DNA of 64,000 bases. Source: Andrena cerasifolii (lineage: Eukaryota > Arthropoda > Insecta > Hymenoptera > Andrenidae). Position numbers and translations under genes: made by a program. The notes beneath the pieces are model-generated. The model was not told the origin of the DNA, did not search any database, and saw only the letters and a list, made by a program, of their open reading frames with translations. The stretch covers positions 21,713,433-21,777,432 of the forward strand of contig NC_135120.1 in the NCBI RefSeq assembly GCF_050908995.1. Reading direction: 5' to 3'. Shown here one piece after another: positions 1 through 12,800 of this stretch; positions within the stretch are counted from its first letter, which is position 1, and each line of letters opens with the position of its first letter.

Positions 1-3000
1 CTCCCAGACTGGTATTAAGCCGCGAAGCGGGGGGAAAAAATGGTGCACACGACAGCGTGCTTGAGCGCCAGCCGAGCCGTGGTAATCCGTAATTGTCTCG
101 CGACCATTCACGGTGAGGATTGGGCTTCGCGCTAAATTTATTGTCCCGCGGCTACCGTTTTACTCGACCTTCGTATTTCCTACCTGGGCCGTGGGCATTG
201 TCGTCGACGAGCAGCGAGAAGCAAACCTTTCCTTCATTTTCGGCCAGTGCCTTTGGAAGAAAATTCTAGCCTCAGCTCGATAAGTCTTACTTAGAACGTC
301 GCGCTTCTTCGTCGCCTCAAATTGTACTTAATAAGGGACCGCTTCCAGCGCTTATATTTCAAGTGACAGAAATGCTCTCTATCATGATTCTCTTTCATCG
401 TTAGAATCCACGTCACTGCTCGAATTCATCGAGAACACGGTTCCGAGTAATTGATCGAGATATATTGCGCAAAGTAGTTCGTCATTCGCGGGACCTGGTC
501 GATAATTTGTTATCTTCCGAGGTCGCCAACCCTCGCGAACTCTAATGTCCCGGAACTTTGGTCGTTAGGAATTTCTTCTACCTCATTGACTTCCTGTAAT
601 TGATACTGATCTCTCGAAAGATTTCCTCATCCCTCGCGTTGCACACCCCTGGAACTTAGACCCTTGAAGATCTATGGTGGATATGGAAGGTGAAAATCCC
701 AATTACAAACGTGGAGTAAGCCGCCAACGCTTTTAGTTTTCTTTATGGAGCAGACGCTGTTGAAGAACGTAGAGATTCAGTAGTATAGGCCGTGATTAGT
801 CAGACGCAAGTGACCCCTGAAACGAAAAACTGACCGTGAGGCCCGGGCCCTCGGAACGAAAACCTCCACTGTCTTCCCCGGCGGTATTGGCATTTTCTTA
901 TTTCCGCTACGCAATCTGGTGGCGAAAATTAAAGCAGTCTAATGGGGTTAGCTGTCACAAGTAATTGGCAGTATTGGGAATTTCGACTGATTGATGATCG
1001 ATTTTGTAAAATTCAACAGACTATTTAATGACAAAAACATTATTGCACTGTTTCAATGCTTGTGTGACACCAGGCCTGTAACGCGATTCACCCGATTACA
1101 GAGCTTACTTTAGTAGATGGCGCTCTCACAGTACTTCCCAATAGGAAATACGGCTTTAAGGTCTGTACGAGATACGGAGGTGGCCGATCAGTGGAAAATT
1201 TAGGGTCCGTACCAGATACTGAGGTGGTCGTTGAGGGGCTAGATACATTTCATTCACTGTACCTATTAATATAATTGCATTCTTAAATGCTTGGTAACGG
1301 TACTTCGACCCAAGTAAATATATTCTAAATAATATATTCCCATAACGTAAATATATTCCCATACGAAATATATTCGTGTGTTAATTTCCTACTACTCTCG
1401 CTCCAGCAACCACCCGTGCTCAGTTACGTGACGAGTCCTCTCTCTCTTGTCCTCCATGATGACCATGATTTAACGACTTTCTTGTCAAAGTTATTCACGG
1501 ATCAACGTATGATCGATGACGCCGCTGACATCGATATGCATCGAGGGTTGACTCTCGGAAAGCTCTTTTTCGCAGTGCAGATAGGTTTCGCGTCGGTTGC
1601 GTAAGGAGTAAATCACAAAAATTGAAATTCACGATATCGGATTGAAATCAATATTGAATGCAGATTGAATCCCGGGTTTTCGCTCCTTCCACCCTGTCGC
1701 CCACTTTTTCTCTTATCCTGCCGCCTCCCTTCGGCGGACGCGCGCACACAGACGCTCGTGCAACCGCGTATCCACTCTGTTTCTCCATTTTCCGCTGTTC
1801 CCGCTGCACTTCCTTTCTGTCCCTGCCTTCCTCGCACGATCGTCGAAGGACGAGGGGGGCTGGATGACGGGTTCCATTAAGAAAAAGTGACTTACGACGG
1901 CGATCGACAGCGAAAGGCACTTTTCGCGTCTGCCTCAGATCCGTTCGCGGATATTCCGCGCGTACGACCGGTGTCTGACGCGACCCTGAAGCTGCGGGAG
2001 TACTCTCGGTTACAAGGTGAAAGGAATCGCGACGTGGCTCGCGCGAATGTAGTCTCACCGGAATGAGATTGTTCGAGCAGGATCACGGCGGATCTGGAGA
2101 AAATTAGACCGGGTTGTTACTGGGTCCGCGTCGATCCACTTTCCTCCGTTGCTGTAACGAGCAACGATAAGCAAGCTCGTCAGATTCGGGAAACCCAAAG
2201 GCATCCCGTGTTACCGTGAATCGCCTTTATTTTCGCCCTTCCACAAGCTTGTCTCTTGGAATTTGCGCGACTGTTAAAGAACAATACGGTGGGAGAAGTG
2301 TAGCAGAACGAAGCGGTATATATAATCCTTTCATCTTAAATGAAGCCTCTGCACGATGGGACAGTACCGGTGTGATTGAAGTAACCTCGAAGTTACTTCT
2401 AAACATTCGCGGTTGTAAAGCGCACGGAACTGTCGCGTCTTCGTTTATGTGCCTTTGTGTCAGCATTTTCCGACATTGCCCTTGCATTAACCTGAGTTTC
2501 CCAAGGAGGATTATTAGCATATAGCGCACGTCGGTGGGGAGGACGATTCTATCTTGTAGCAGTTCAGTGCCAGCACATTACTATTTGATGAGATAAAAAG
2601 CGGCGCGGTGGCTCAGCCCGATGAATTTTTAACTACGCCTCCCAGGTACCATTACGGGCCACGAATTTCGAGGGTTAGGGGGTGTCGATACCCCTGGGAA
2701 ACCGGTAGTCTTGGTACTTAAATAATTCAGCACTGTAAATTGTACCGGCCGCCGTATAGACTGATGTACCGTTTCCTTTTACTTCCGTTCAAAAGCTTAT
2801 TCGTAAAAAACCGATGGTACCGTGAATATTTCACGGCGTCCGTGTTCTAGGAATGCGGTTCGATTTCACTTTCATAGAACCGTGGCCTTCCCATGGGGTG
2901 TAAAAGAACCCGGCTCGCCGTTCAATCATTCATTCGGTTCGGGAAAGATGCGCTCAATGTTTCCGGGCAGTTATACCGCGTAAATGAGATTGAATTATTC

Positions 3001-3060
3001 TACGTTCTCAGTTAGTTTTAGTGTTCTTGATATTCGTTCGATTGAAACTTCCTCTTTACC
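1..3060. other. Non-coding sequence, probable Sema2a intron
   Basis: No exon recognised. Two imperfect copies of a 24 bp unit (3 mismatches) lie at 1160-1183 and 1204-1227, 44 bp apart. The part from about 1640 to 2110 is CpG-rich, which explains several short overlapping open frames. If the missing 5' Sema2a exons are upstream of the window, this is intron. Confidence 0.45.
1160..1227. repeat. Imperfect 44 bp tandem duplication
   Basis: A 24 bp segment at 1160-1183 is repeated at 1204-1227 with 3 mismatches; the spacers between copies are less similar. Probably an old local duplication. Confidence 0.5.
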
Positions 3061-3629
3061 TTACAAGGGAGCACCGCGAACCCGGACTCACCGATTGGAA
3101 CGCAACTTTGTGGGTTTTTAGAGTGACTCAAAGCAAGAACAACGGTGTGTTTCATTTGAGCCCTATCGCACTTTAAGGGGGTGAAAACTAACCTAAAAGT
3201 CAAATTGGCACTTCCACTTTTTCGCGGATAACTCTCAAAGTACAACAGGCAGAAAATACTGTTTCAAACAAAAGTTTAATGGTGCAATAAGCGCTACAAA
3301 CTTGCGTTAACAAAATTTTGAAAACAGTTTTCTTCGTCAGTTATATATATATATATTTTAACTCTTTTCAAAATTTTGTTAATGGAAGTTTGTAGAGCTT
3401 ATTGCACAATTAAACTTTTGTTTGAAACATTTTTTTCTGCCTGTTGTACTTTGAGAGTTATACGCGAAAAAGTAGAAGTGCCAATTTGACTTTGAGGTTA
3501 GTTTTCACCTGTTTAAAGTGCGATAGGGCCCAAATGAAACACACAGTTGTTCTTGTTTTGAATCACTCTAAAAACCCACAAAGTCGCGCTCCAATCGGTG
3601 AGTCCGGGTTCACGGTGTTCCCTTGTTAG
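3061..3629. mobile_element. Foldback / MITE-like element with about 270 bp arms
   Basis: The left arm (about 3061-3326) and right arm (about 3358-3629) are inverted copies of each other with scattered differences, around an AT repeat at 3344-3356. The ends read TTACAAGGG and CCCTTGTTA, so a TA or TTA target duplication is possible. Both arms carry the same short open frame on opposite strands, which follows from the palindrome. No transposase is present, so it is non-autonomous. The family is not identified. Confidence 0.8.
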
Positions 3630-6406
3630 TGTGCTTCTAAAATCACAGATTGCCCAAGAAAATTAAACAATCAACCAGAGAATTCTGTACGTCACAGAAG
3701 CTTGATTTCGAACTTGAAATATCTGTCCTCCAAGATCTGTAACGCCTATAATCAGCAACGTTCGGGACATGGAGCTTTGCTCAAGAGCAACAGCTCTCAC
3801 TTTCAAGAGAGGAGCCAACCAGAAGTTTCGGTGAACTAGCAGGGCACCGGTGCTTCGATTAGTTAGCAGTAATGAAAAACCTAAGCGTCTGTAGTCTCTG
3901 AATCGGGCGAATCTTGGAGACGACGTTCTTGCCTAGCAATCGGGCACGCGTTGAGGAGTTTGTGGACGCGCGACATTGCCGCGACGACGCCGATGATTAA
4001 ACCAGCACCAACCGAAACAAGCATCAGAAAGATAGGGAGGGTGGAGGGGTAGGTAGGGAACGAAGAAGCAACGAGTTCGCCGGAGTTTAGAGACGGGAAT
4101 GACAACCTCTGAGCGTTCTGCTCGCGACATCGCCACCTCGCCAGGAGCTTAATCAAGCCGGGACCGGATGCCGAAAGTCTAAAGCCGTCCTCTGATGCGC
4201 TCAACGGCGGTTTGCGGACCTCTTGAATAGAGGAAGAAGAGAACCAGCGACTGATCTGGAGACGAGGAGCATAAAGCATCGAGCTCCATCCAAAGTGGGA
4301 CACGACACTCTGCTGCAGCAGTGATTACATGTGGACAGGGTGTTTTCGGTGTCGCCTGCCACGACAGCGCTCAAAGCCTTTGCTATATAATCAGGCCGCC
4401 TTTCTTGCACCTGGCTGCATCTCCTCCTGGAGGCGACTGCCTCGCCCCGATCCACTCGTCGAAACGACTGCGTCCGCTGGCCGTGATTACAACGGGTCTA
4501 GCCTCTAGCGGAACGTTGGCCCATTTCCTGATTGCGCGGCCTGATTCAGGCAATTTTCGGGATCCTCCGCGTGGTCTAATGAATCGTTGGACAGTCGGAC
4601 CTGGAGCTGGGATTACTGAGGTGCGTTGAAAAATTTTGGTGGTTGCGGCGGTGTCGTTGGAGAGTGGCAAATGTTCTCTGATTCGGAGGGGTCTCGTAGT
4701 GGTGGTGGTGGTTTCCAGAAATTTCAGGTTCGCTGTGGAGGAGTAGCGCGCGAAGGTCGATCCGGATGCAGGGATCTTGGAGCAAGATTTTGAGCAAGTA
4801 AACGGGATTACACGAACTTTCTGAGTGCACGTTAGTAATGAGGGGAGCGATGCGCGCAGAGCGCGAAACGCGACTAGCGTGGCGTAATGCGCAGCTGCCT
4901 TAGGTGAAGCGTGCTTCCCAAGCAAGGAATTCCTCTTTGTCTTTGATGCCGCGTCTCCGCGAGGTAACCTACAGAAGCGTCGACCTACTTCCCAGCCGCA
5001 CTTTTTGTCCCCTCTGTTTTCTAACGGGCAAATGAGGAACCGGGCGCAGTCTAATGAAATGCAAAGACACAGCATCAGCGGAAAAGCTGGGCGGGCATGC
5101 CTTAAAGAATATGTAAATATGAAGTCGCGTCTTCCGCGGTGACGCGTTCAATTTATGCGCAACATCGGTTCAGTCGTACTTAGCCGAAGAGGAGTATCGA
5201 TCGGAAGGCAAAACTTTCTCCAGCGGCAGAGCGCATGGGTTCTCCTGGTGCAAGCTCTCTCGCAGCTGAGTCGTCCCTGAGAATCTCCCCGGCGCGTGCC
5301 GAGATCGACGAGAACGATCCACGGAAGAACTCGCCTCGAAGATTCTCAACAGCAATCCCGAAATCTCCTCCGGATTGCCGCCTACGAGCCCGCCGAAGAG
5401 CACGGGAAAATAATAATCCATGCGCTGCTTAATGAAATCCCGCCTCATCCTGCAACCTCTTCTTCCAAATACCCCCTCCGCGCGTAATCCCACGCTCCAG
5501 ACAGACGAGCCTTTGCACGTGTTGCCTGCTGCGTCGCGCTGCAACATTTCGGCATATACGGCGGCAAAGGTGGAAGGCTGGAGGGTCTGTGGGTGTGCCG
5601 TCTCAAAATGCAAGCGTCAACGACTTTCGTCGTCTGTAAGACGGGCAGACGTTCCTCGCAGACTGCTTGCCAAGCGTGTAAACGCGTCTCGGGGATCCCG
5701 TGGCCCCTCTCTATCCGTCGACTTTCCGTCCTCCGGCGGGATCCGCGGAAACTGGGCTCCAAGAGGGTTCGGGCAGGGGACCGGCGGGCACAGAGACGCC
5801 AGATATTTCTGTTTAATAGTCGGCGTACCATCCCTGGTAATGGAAGTCAGGGCGTTTGCATGCCGGCAGGCACGCCGTAAAGTTAATGGCGTCGTAGGAA
5901 GCACGGTAAAATGATGCACAGTGGCAGGGGCGACAATATTATTCCCATCACTGCGTGTTCATTCGTGTCCCGCGTGATTGGCAAACTGATTCGACGTGGA
6001 GGCAGGTAAATCTTTGCGGTTTACGAGTGCGCTGTTGGTGGATGAAACGTGGGCCAGGAGGATCGCGGATCTGGGATCGAGTTCTTCGCAGGTCTTAGAG
6101 AATAACTCATTGAATGTCCAAGCATAGTAGGGTGTACAGTGTATATAGCTCTGGAAAGACGTTTGAAAAGAAAATGCGAGTTAGGTATCTCTGTAATTGT
6201 CTTTATTATTTAGTTATAAGATTATTAATCACGTTATTAAGTGCCCTCAAATTCTATAACTCTTTAGATTACATATCCCTCCTAAAGAACTTAGGCACCG
6301 TTCACTCTTATATGCAGAACATCATCGTACTCTAATGGGTAAATACAATCCGATAAACCGTATCTAGAGACGCGGTAGCGTCTCGACGCCAACTACATGA
6401 ACGACT
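3630..6406. other. CpG-rich non-coding sequence with one flagged minus-strand frame
   Basis: No recognised gene. Between 3880 and 5920 the sequence is CpG-rich and several long open frames overlap on both strands. One minus-strand frame (3881-4303) ends with a hydrophobic segment and polar tail and is listed separately. None of the others shows a domain I know. Confidence 0.4.
3881..4303 (-). other. Open frame with membrane-helix-like C-terminus, unrecognised
   Basis: A 140-codon minus-strand frame ends in STLPIFLMLVSVGAGLIIGV followed by VAAMSRVHKLLNACPIARQE and a polar acidic end, with the stop at 3881-3883. This resembles a single-pass membrane helix with a cytoplasmic tail. The N-terminal half has no domain I recognise. 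No transcript signal is visible. It may be a terminal exon, a relic, or chance in CpG-rich DNA. Confidence 0.15.
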
Positions 6407-6801
6407 CCATAAAAAAAACTTCAAAATAGTACAAAATTACGCCAAGTACATACATAAAGAAGTCGAGGACGAAAAAGAGTATTATCAAATAAATCACAAA
6501 AAATAGAAGATAATAATAAATAGAATATTAAAAATTATCTGAAGTCATTCCCTATGCAAATTATCTTTGTAAAAAGAAGTGAGATCCCCATAAAAAGAAC
6601 TTCGAAAAAGTAAAAAAGTTACGCCAAGTAGTCGTGTCATCTTAAGCGCAGGTGGAAAGCATCTTTATGTACTTGCAGCTCATTTTGATTTCACATTTTT
6701 TTTTTATATGCTAATTATTATTATCTTCTATTCTTTTGTGATTTATTTGATTTCATGTACTTGGCGTAATTTTTTAACTTTTTCGAAGTTTTTTTATGGG
6801 G
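6407..6801. mobile_element. Composite inverted-repeat element with three copies of its end
   Basis: The terminal motif CCATAAAAA..ACTTC followed by TTACGCCAAGTA occurs three times: at 6407 (+), 6587 (+) and inverted ending at 6801. The outer arms (6407-6520 and about 6712-6801) pair through an AT-rich region. The inner copy at 6587-6632 pairs with the same right end and shares about 20 bp more around AAGTACATAAAGATGC. This looks like one MITE with a rearranged or nested end. The family is not identified. Confidence 0.65.
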
Positions 6802-9800
6802 ATGTGTATGAACGTTAACACCGTATCTAATGTGTTCGATTTCTTCGACTGCTCATTTCATACATATAGAACTAGAGTTATTAATCATATATGTAACTAG
6901 CTGTTATTTCATTTTACATTGGCTTTTATGTGCTTATCTCTATGTGACTTATTCCGCCACCATACTGCGTATTATGTATGTAATTTTCTAATCTGTGCTT
7001 CATTTCTCAGTGTATACACTGCTGTATATTGATTTATCAAAGGGCTTCCGTTTTAAATAAATTAATAAATTATCTCGAAAGGTTTTTTCCTTATTTTAAC
7101 GAAGAATGTTGGTAGCAGCATTCAATTCTTTGCCATAAAATCTATCCAGGCAAAGATTGAAAATTTACCAGCCCTATTACCACGCTCCTCCTTCTAAACT
7201 GAATATCAATACGTTTAAGCAAGACACAGCATGGTGTCTACCATCCTGGTAACTCGCACCTGTTCTCTGCCTCCTGTTTCTCCCCCTTCTGTGTCTGATT
7301 CTCCGCCGAGTCTCTTGGTCTCCGTCTACTTGCACAGCAACTTCCCGTTGCTCTTTAGCGAATTAAGGGCTGAAGAACATAGCCTTTAATCAGAAACCGA
7401 GCAAGATTAAGGTGCGTTCCCATTTCGCCAGCTCGTTAACGGGCCCCTGGTAATACGAGCAGTTCGTTAGAAAAACGACGCGGGAGGTAGGTCTGATATC
7501 GAAGTTGGAATCTGAAATTGAACCGGTAGACAAATCGTCAGCTAACTCTGCTTCGGGGTACTTCCTTCACCTGTATTATATTCCCTTGGTCTTCGTGACT
7601 GAGACCAACGATCGATTTGGAACCATATATAGTCGCAATTAGGAACGATGGTACTGAGCATTCTTCTCCACCATTTTCCCATTTGGAACGATTAAGTAGC
7701 GATTGCTATATCGATTTCTTGTTAACGACAGTTGAGAATGGAGATTGCATGGGTGAACTAAGGTCTCATTAGGTCCCACCGTGCCTGTTTCGGGTTTCAT
7801 TATGAGAAAGAGGAAAACAATGGGCAGGGTTTATGCAACGCGAGATTCAGTTACGTCCGCGAGGACAGCGCGACGCGCGCGCTACTAATATTAACCGAGC
7901 GTAATGGCGGGAAAATTTTACGAGTTACATAAACTTTTATGCGCAGCCGCGGCCACCGGTAATGGAAAAAGCCTGCGCGCCGGATCCAGCATTAGATTCT
8001 ACGACTCATTTCACCCAAAACAATTCAGCGTTACCATACCTCATAAATGAGTGCACTTAATTAACGCCGCGCAGCCCCTTCCTCCGTGTATCCACGGAAC
8101 CGCGATACTTTACCATCCTCGTCTTGCTCGAAAGCAGCGATGCGAAACCCTTGTACCTTCCAGCGCAGAAACTTCCCCGTTTCATTCTTTCGATCCTTTT
8201 ACTCCCTTCTTTTTCATTATTCCCGACCTCGTCCACGATACTCTCCTCCCTTTGTCTTCCCAAGCAGAACAGGTTCTTCGGGGGAAAGCCGATAAATAGA
8301 GTATAAAATAAATCCTTTGGCCGATTAACGGACTGAACAGCGCATTCCTTCGCAAAGTACATCGTTCCCGTCGCACCCTTTCCGTGTAGCCAATACCATC
8401 AGCATGTTTCATTTCATCCCTGACCCTTCGACGCGCATAAAAAAAAACTGACGAAGGGAAAGTACTCTGGCCAGCATCGGCCTCAGTCTTCGACCCATTC
8501 TTCCTTTCAAAGATATACGCCAACCCCCTCAGTGCTCGCCGCACCGCCTCCATTTCCACGGTTAATCCGCAGCCAGGCTATTTCTAACTCACGCTCACCC
8601 GCCGGATAGTAATGATTAGTGTAACGAAGAGATCCTCGCCGGCTTACCGGTTAAGTGCGGATACCGGGAATGGCTTCGCTTTTAATTACCGCCGAGCTGG
8701 TGTGTACATCGCGGCCTCAATGCACCGGGCTGCTTAACGAGTAATGCGTCGTTATCAGAGGCCACGCGCAGCTGTACCTCGGCGGCAGGGCGGTGGTTGA
8801 ATGATTTTAACGGGACACCGAGTGGAATTTGCAGTAAACGATCGCGAGTGTTCTCGAGTGGCTGAGCTGGTATTTCCTTGGCGAGGATGTGCGATATTGG
8901 GAGAGGGATTACAAAAGGAAGGAAAACAATCGCCGAGGTGTTATCTTCTGACATTTTACATACTTAGCTTGGGAAGAGGGTAACTGCGGGTAACTGGTCG
9001 ATGGCGGGGTAACTGAGAATGGCAAACAGAGGCTTGTTCCTTTTATTTTCTGTGTTGTGCTAGTGGCACGGGTGTTAATAGACGACCGCTGAGTTTGAGG
9101 ACGAGACTGATATAGAAGGGGGAATAAAATATCAGCTATTAAAATGAAGGATTCCTATGAAGAGAAGATATATATACATAGTACTGAAGATACTGTCAGA
9201 TTAGGCAGATCAGATCGAAAACACTACAGAGACCACGTTACCAAGTAAAGATCGCAATACAGTAGCAACACTGGTTATCAAAAACTCAAGGTGAAGTAAT
9301 CGACATAGAGCGAAGTGACATAGAAACGTCAAGATGAAAATTTTAACTAAGAAGGAGAGTCGCAGCTGAATGGAGCAGGGAGAGCGAAAAGATGGCACTA
9401 GGTGTACTCCGTTATTACTTAGTGGTCGTTTTGCATAGGAAATGCGTGGCGTATATCAACGACTTCGAGACCAAGTAGTTCATCCAGCCACGTATGCTGT
9501 ATTTCGAGAGTAATTGTGCAGCAGCGGGCGAAGCTAACGTAGTTCCTAAGTAGATTATCTTTATACCGCTCGCGCGCGGGAAGGTCTACTCTGAAAATTA
9601 TTATCTCGCTAACGTACTCCCTCGGTTAACAATTATCTCACGGATGTTAAGTTCCGTGAATGTGGAGATCGAGCAGCCTTGGCTTCGTCACTCTCAAATG
9701 TAACTTGCACTTGGATTCAAATAGGTCACACGCTTCTCATGCGCGTTTAAAGCAGGGTTCACCAAAAGGAATACACTGTGCATGTATCGACATCGAACGG

Positions 9801-12800
9801 ACAGGGATCCAAAATACGCATATATTTTGAAGCCCTCAGAATCATTCTACATAGCAACCCCAGACTCCCCTATGTACCGTGAGTTGATCGTTGCAGATAC
9901 TTTGTTAAAGCGAATGAAAAGTACCTACATCAGCTTCGTCTGTTTTGTTTCCCAATTGTGGTAAAGTTCTCGTCTCGCTGTGAACAGCGCGGATTAGGGT
10001 GACGAGAAATCGAGGCGACAGGATGCACCGACTACTTGGAGAACAAGATGTGTACACGCGATTCCATGCTCGTCGGAGCACGAACTTGTGTAATCGCACA
10101 ATCGCGACGCGCGCACTCGCGTGCACTCTGTTTAGACACCGTACGTTTGCAAGTGATTACACATTCGTGTGCGTGGGTGTCCACCTGTGAACCCCTTGTC
10201 CTATGGCTAGCAAGCCTACACTCCGTGATTCGCACAGTTACGCAAGTGTTTGGGGATGATTATATATTCGTGCCTGTCCACTTACACAGTGGTACTATTG
10301 GCGTGTTCCGGGTGTTTACGTACGACGTGTTTCGAGCCTACGCGTGATATCGTACGCGTGTGATTATCCACTGTCGTGGGTTGTATGCCTGCGATAGAAC
10401 GTTGGCATGATCGTGTGAATGGCTTGCGTTGGGCGCATGTGGACATGGACCTGGTTTTGTCGTCAGAAATACGTTGCTGTGGAATTCCTGAAGGGATGTT
10501 TCAGGGCGAGTACACCCAAATTTTGGAAGGGTGTTCGGGAGGGTCTTCTCGAATAGCAAGCACCATATGAATATGATTATAAAATGTTCATTACGTGACA
10601 GTGAAAGATACATATAAGTCATGGCCATTGGTAACTATTCCACTGCATTGCTCACGATATTTAGCAGAGTTATTTTAACTACCTTCATTTCTTTGAAAGT
10701 GGCGTGTAGGAGAGTTCAGTAGAAGTACGTTACTATTATGTTACCTAATTATAACAAAGGGAGAATGCAACAAAGGTCCCCAAACGTTGATACTGATATA
10801 CGGTGTGTCATTGTGAGTTGCATGTTTGCTACGCATTTAAGAATTGCATACTTAACGGCCGCAGGTCAAGGAAAAGACAAGGTACTCCTTACTCGCAATT
10901 GATAAGTTTCATTTCCACTTTAAAGTGACCACTTACCACGAAAGAAATATAATTACCATATCGGTCACATTCGCGCACAGAATATTATCGCTCCAATAAA
11001 ACACGTTACGTACCGAAAACGTTACTCGGTGAATTACCAGGCAACCAAGCAGCGTTATTGAATGAAACGAATTCGTATAATTCTCCTTGAACCCGTAACC
11101 ATGAATTTCGCGTCCGATCCAGCCAAAATTTCCCACGAGCGTACTCGGAGAACGTTTAACGATAGCAATTGCAGCGAACATCGACAGCGTTCGAATTGGC
11201 GCGCGTAAATCGGTCGCCGTAAGTCTGCCCCCCCCCCCCCCGATTCCTGTGCAATCCGCTAAGTTCCAAGCAACGGAAGCCCGCCAAATAGAATTCCTAC
11301 GCGTGATATTCCATTTTGGGCTGAAGTCACCGCGGGCCTCTGGATTCAATTCCGTTCGAGGCGATTTTCTTTATCGTCTCTTCGAACAAATAATTTCCCA
11401 GGCTCACCGAACTTCTATTACATAATCAAATACCGTAGAATTGCCGCCCCCATGACCCATAAAACACCGCGGGGAGACGATATTTGTCGTGTCACGGGAC
11501 AACTACGATTCTTATATAGGAGACTTCTATCTCGTTGCAATTTTAATAATCCTCCAGGCCCTGTATAATATTGCAAGAGGGGGCTGCGAAACTGTCCAAG
11601 GGCACTGACTCATCGTCGGCGATTTCAACGCTTCAAGTGTCCCTGTCGCTGTCTTTCGCATCGGTCGAATAACGAATATGGTGGCGCGGGTCGCGTGCAC
11701 ACAAGCAGCAGCGATTCTTTCGTTTAATTTATTAGCCGTAGATCACTGTCGCCGGGTGCTGTTTCGGGTCGTTTCGGGCTTCTCCCTCTGGCCATCCGGG
11801 CCTGGGCTAGGACAATTTCGAGGATCGACGCCGTTTCTGGCCGTGACACCGGCGGGGAGCGGCACGCGACGTCCGCAGGAGATCGATCGTTAAGGCCGAC
11901 GCGTTTCGGACGATTGACCGTGCAAACGAACCACTTCCTTTTCCGGATCGTGTCCACGACCTCTGGCACACGAAACGGCGACGGCTGCGGCAGAGAGAAG
12001 TCAGCCCTTCGGAGGCGTCGAGACGCATGGCCGTTGGGCTCGCGTGGCCGCGGTTTCCGGTTTTCGAAATTACGTTGGGGGAAGCTACTTGCACGAGGTC
12101 TGAGAAAAAAATCGATAACTGAAAGGATTTTTATTTTTATAGTCAAGTATACGGTAGATTATTATCTGGTTGGTCTTTTTTGTAATTTCCTCTGTTGGGA
12201 AGTGAAATTTTCTCGATAATGTTCACAATTGCTTATTGGTCGTGGTATTACTATGGTTAGCAAACTTCTGCATCGTTGCAAATAAATTCAGAAGTTCTAT
12301 CGATAATAGAACCTTTCAAAGGAATCAGGTTGATAGGTATAGATTCAGATGTACCTACGTCTGGACAGCCACGAATTTCCCACATCATATTTCATCCAGG
12401 TCTCACTCGTTATCGACATCTATTTGATCGCTTATAGACACATAGGTATGGTGGCTAGCAATCTGGAGAAATCTCTTCTAGCTGAAGATTACTCGTGCAC
12501 CGTTTCTCTCCTCACTTTACGCCATGAATACACACACACACCTTCAGCTTCCGCGTTACGTAAATGATCAAGCGTGTAAAGCCTGTACACAGAAAGCACA
12601 TAGAATTACTTACAATTAGTCTACATTCGGTGCAGTATCGATCACAGGTGCCTTCACGTTAGATTTAGATGTCGTCAGCAAACACACTTTATTTTACGTT
12701 CCAGCCGCCGTTCTCGTCGAGAACGCATCCCACGTAATTAAACAAGTATTCAAGCAACATAATTATAAATTAAGAGAGACGAATCCGTCCTCGAATCGAG

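Noticed and set aside
3018..3245. MYFESY.. open frame on the minus strand and its mirror at 3444-3629
   Set aside because: Mirror frames are an automatic result of the inverted repeat; kept only as a low-interest check.
4383..5075. 230-codon minus-strand open frame
   Set aside because: No recognisable domain, low-complexity Thr/Ser/Arg content and location in CpG-rich DNA where stops are rare; overlapping frames of similar quality exist on both strands.
10021..10340. Recurring GTG/CAC-rich words such as attcgtg and gtgattac
   Set aside because: No consistent repeat unit or spacing; probably compositional.
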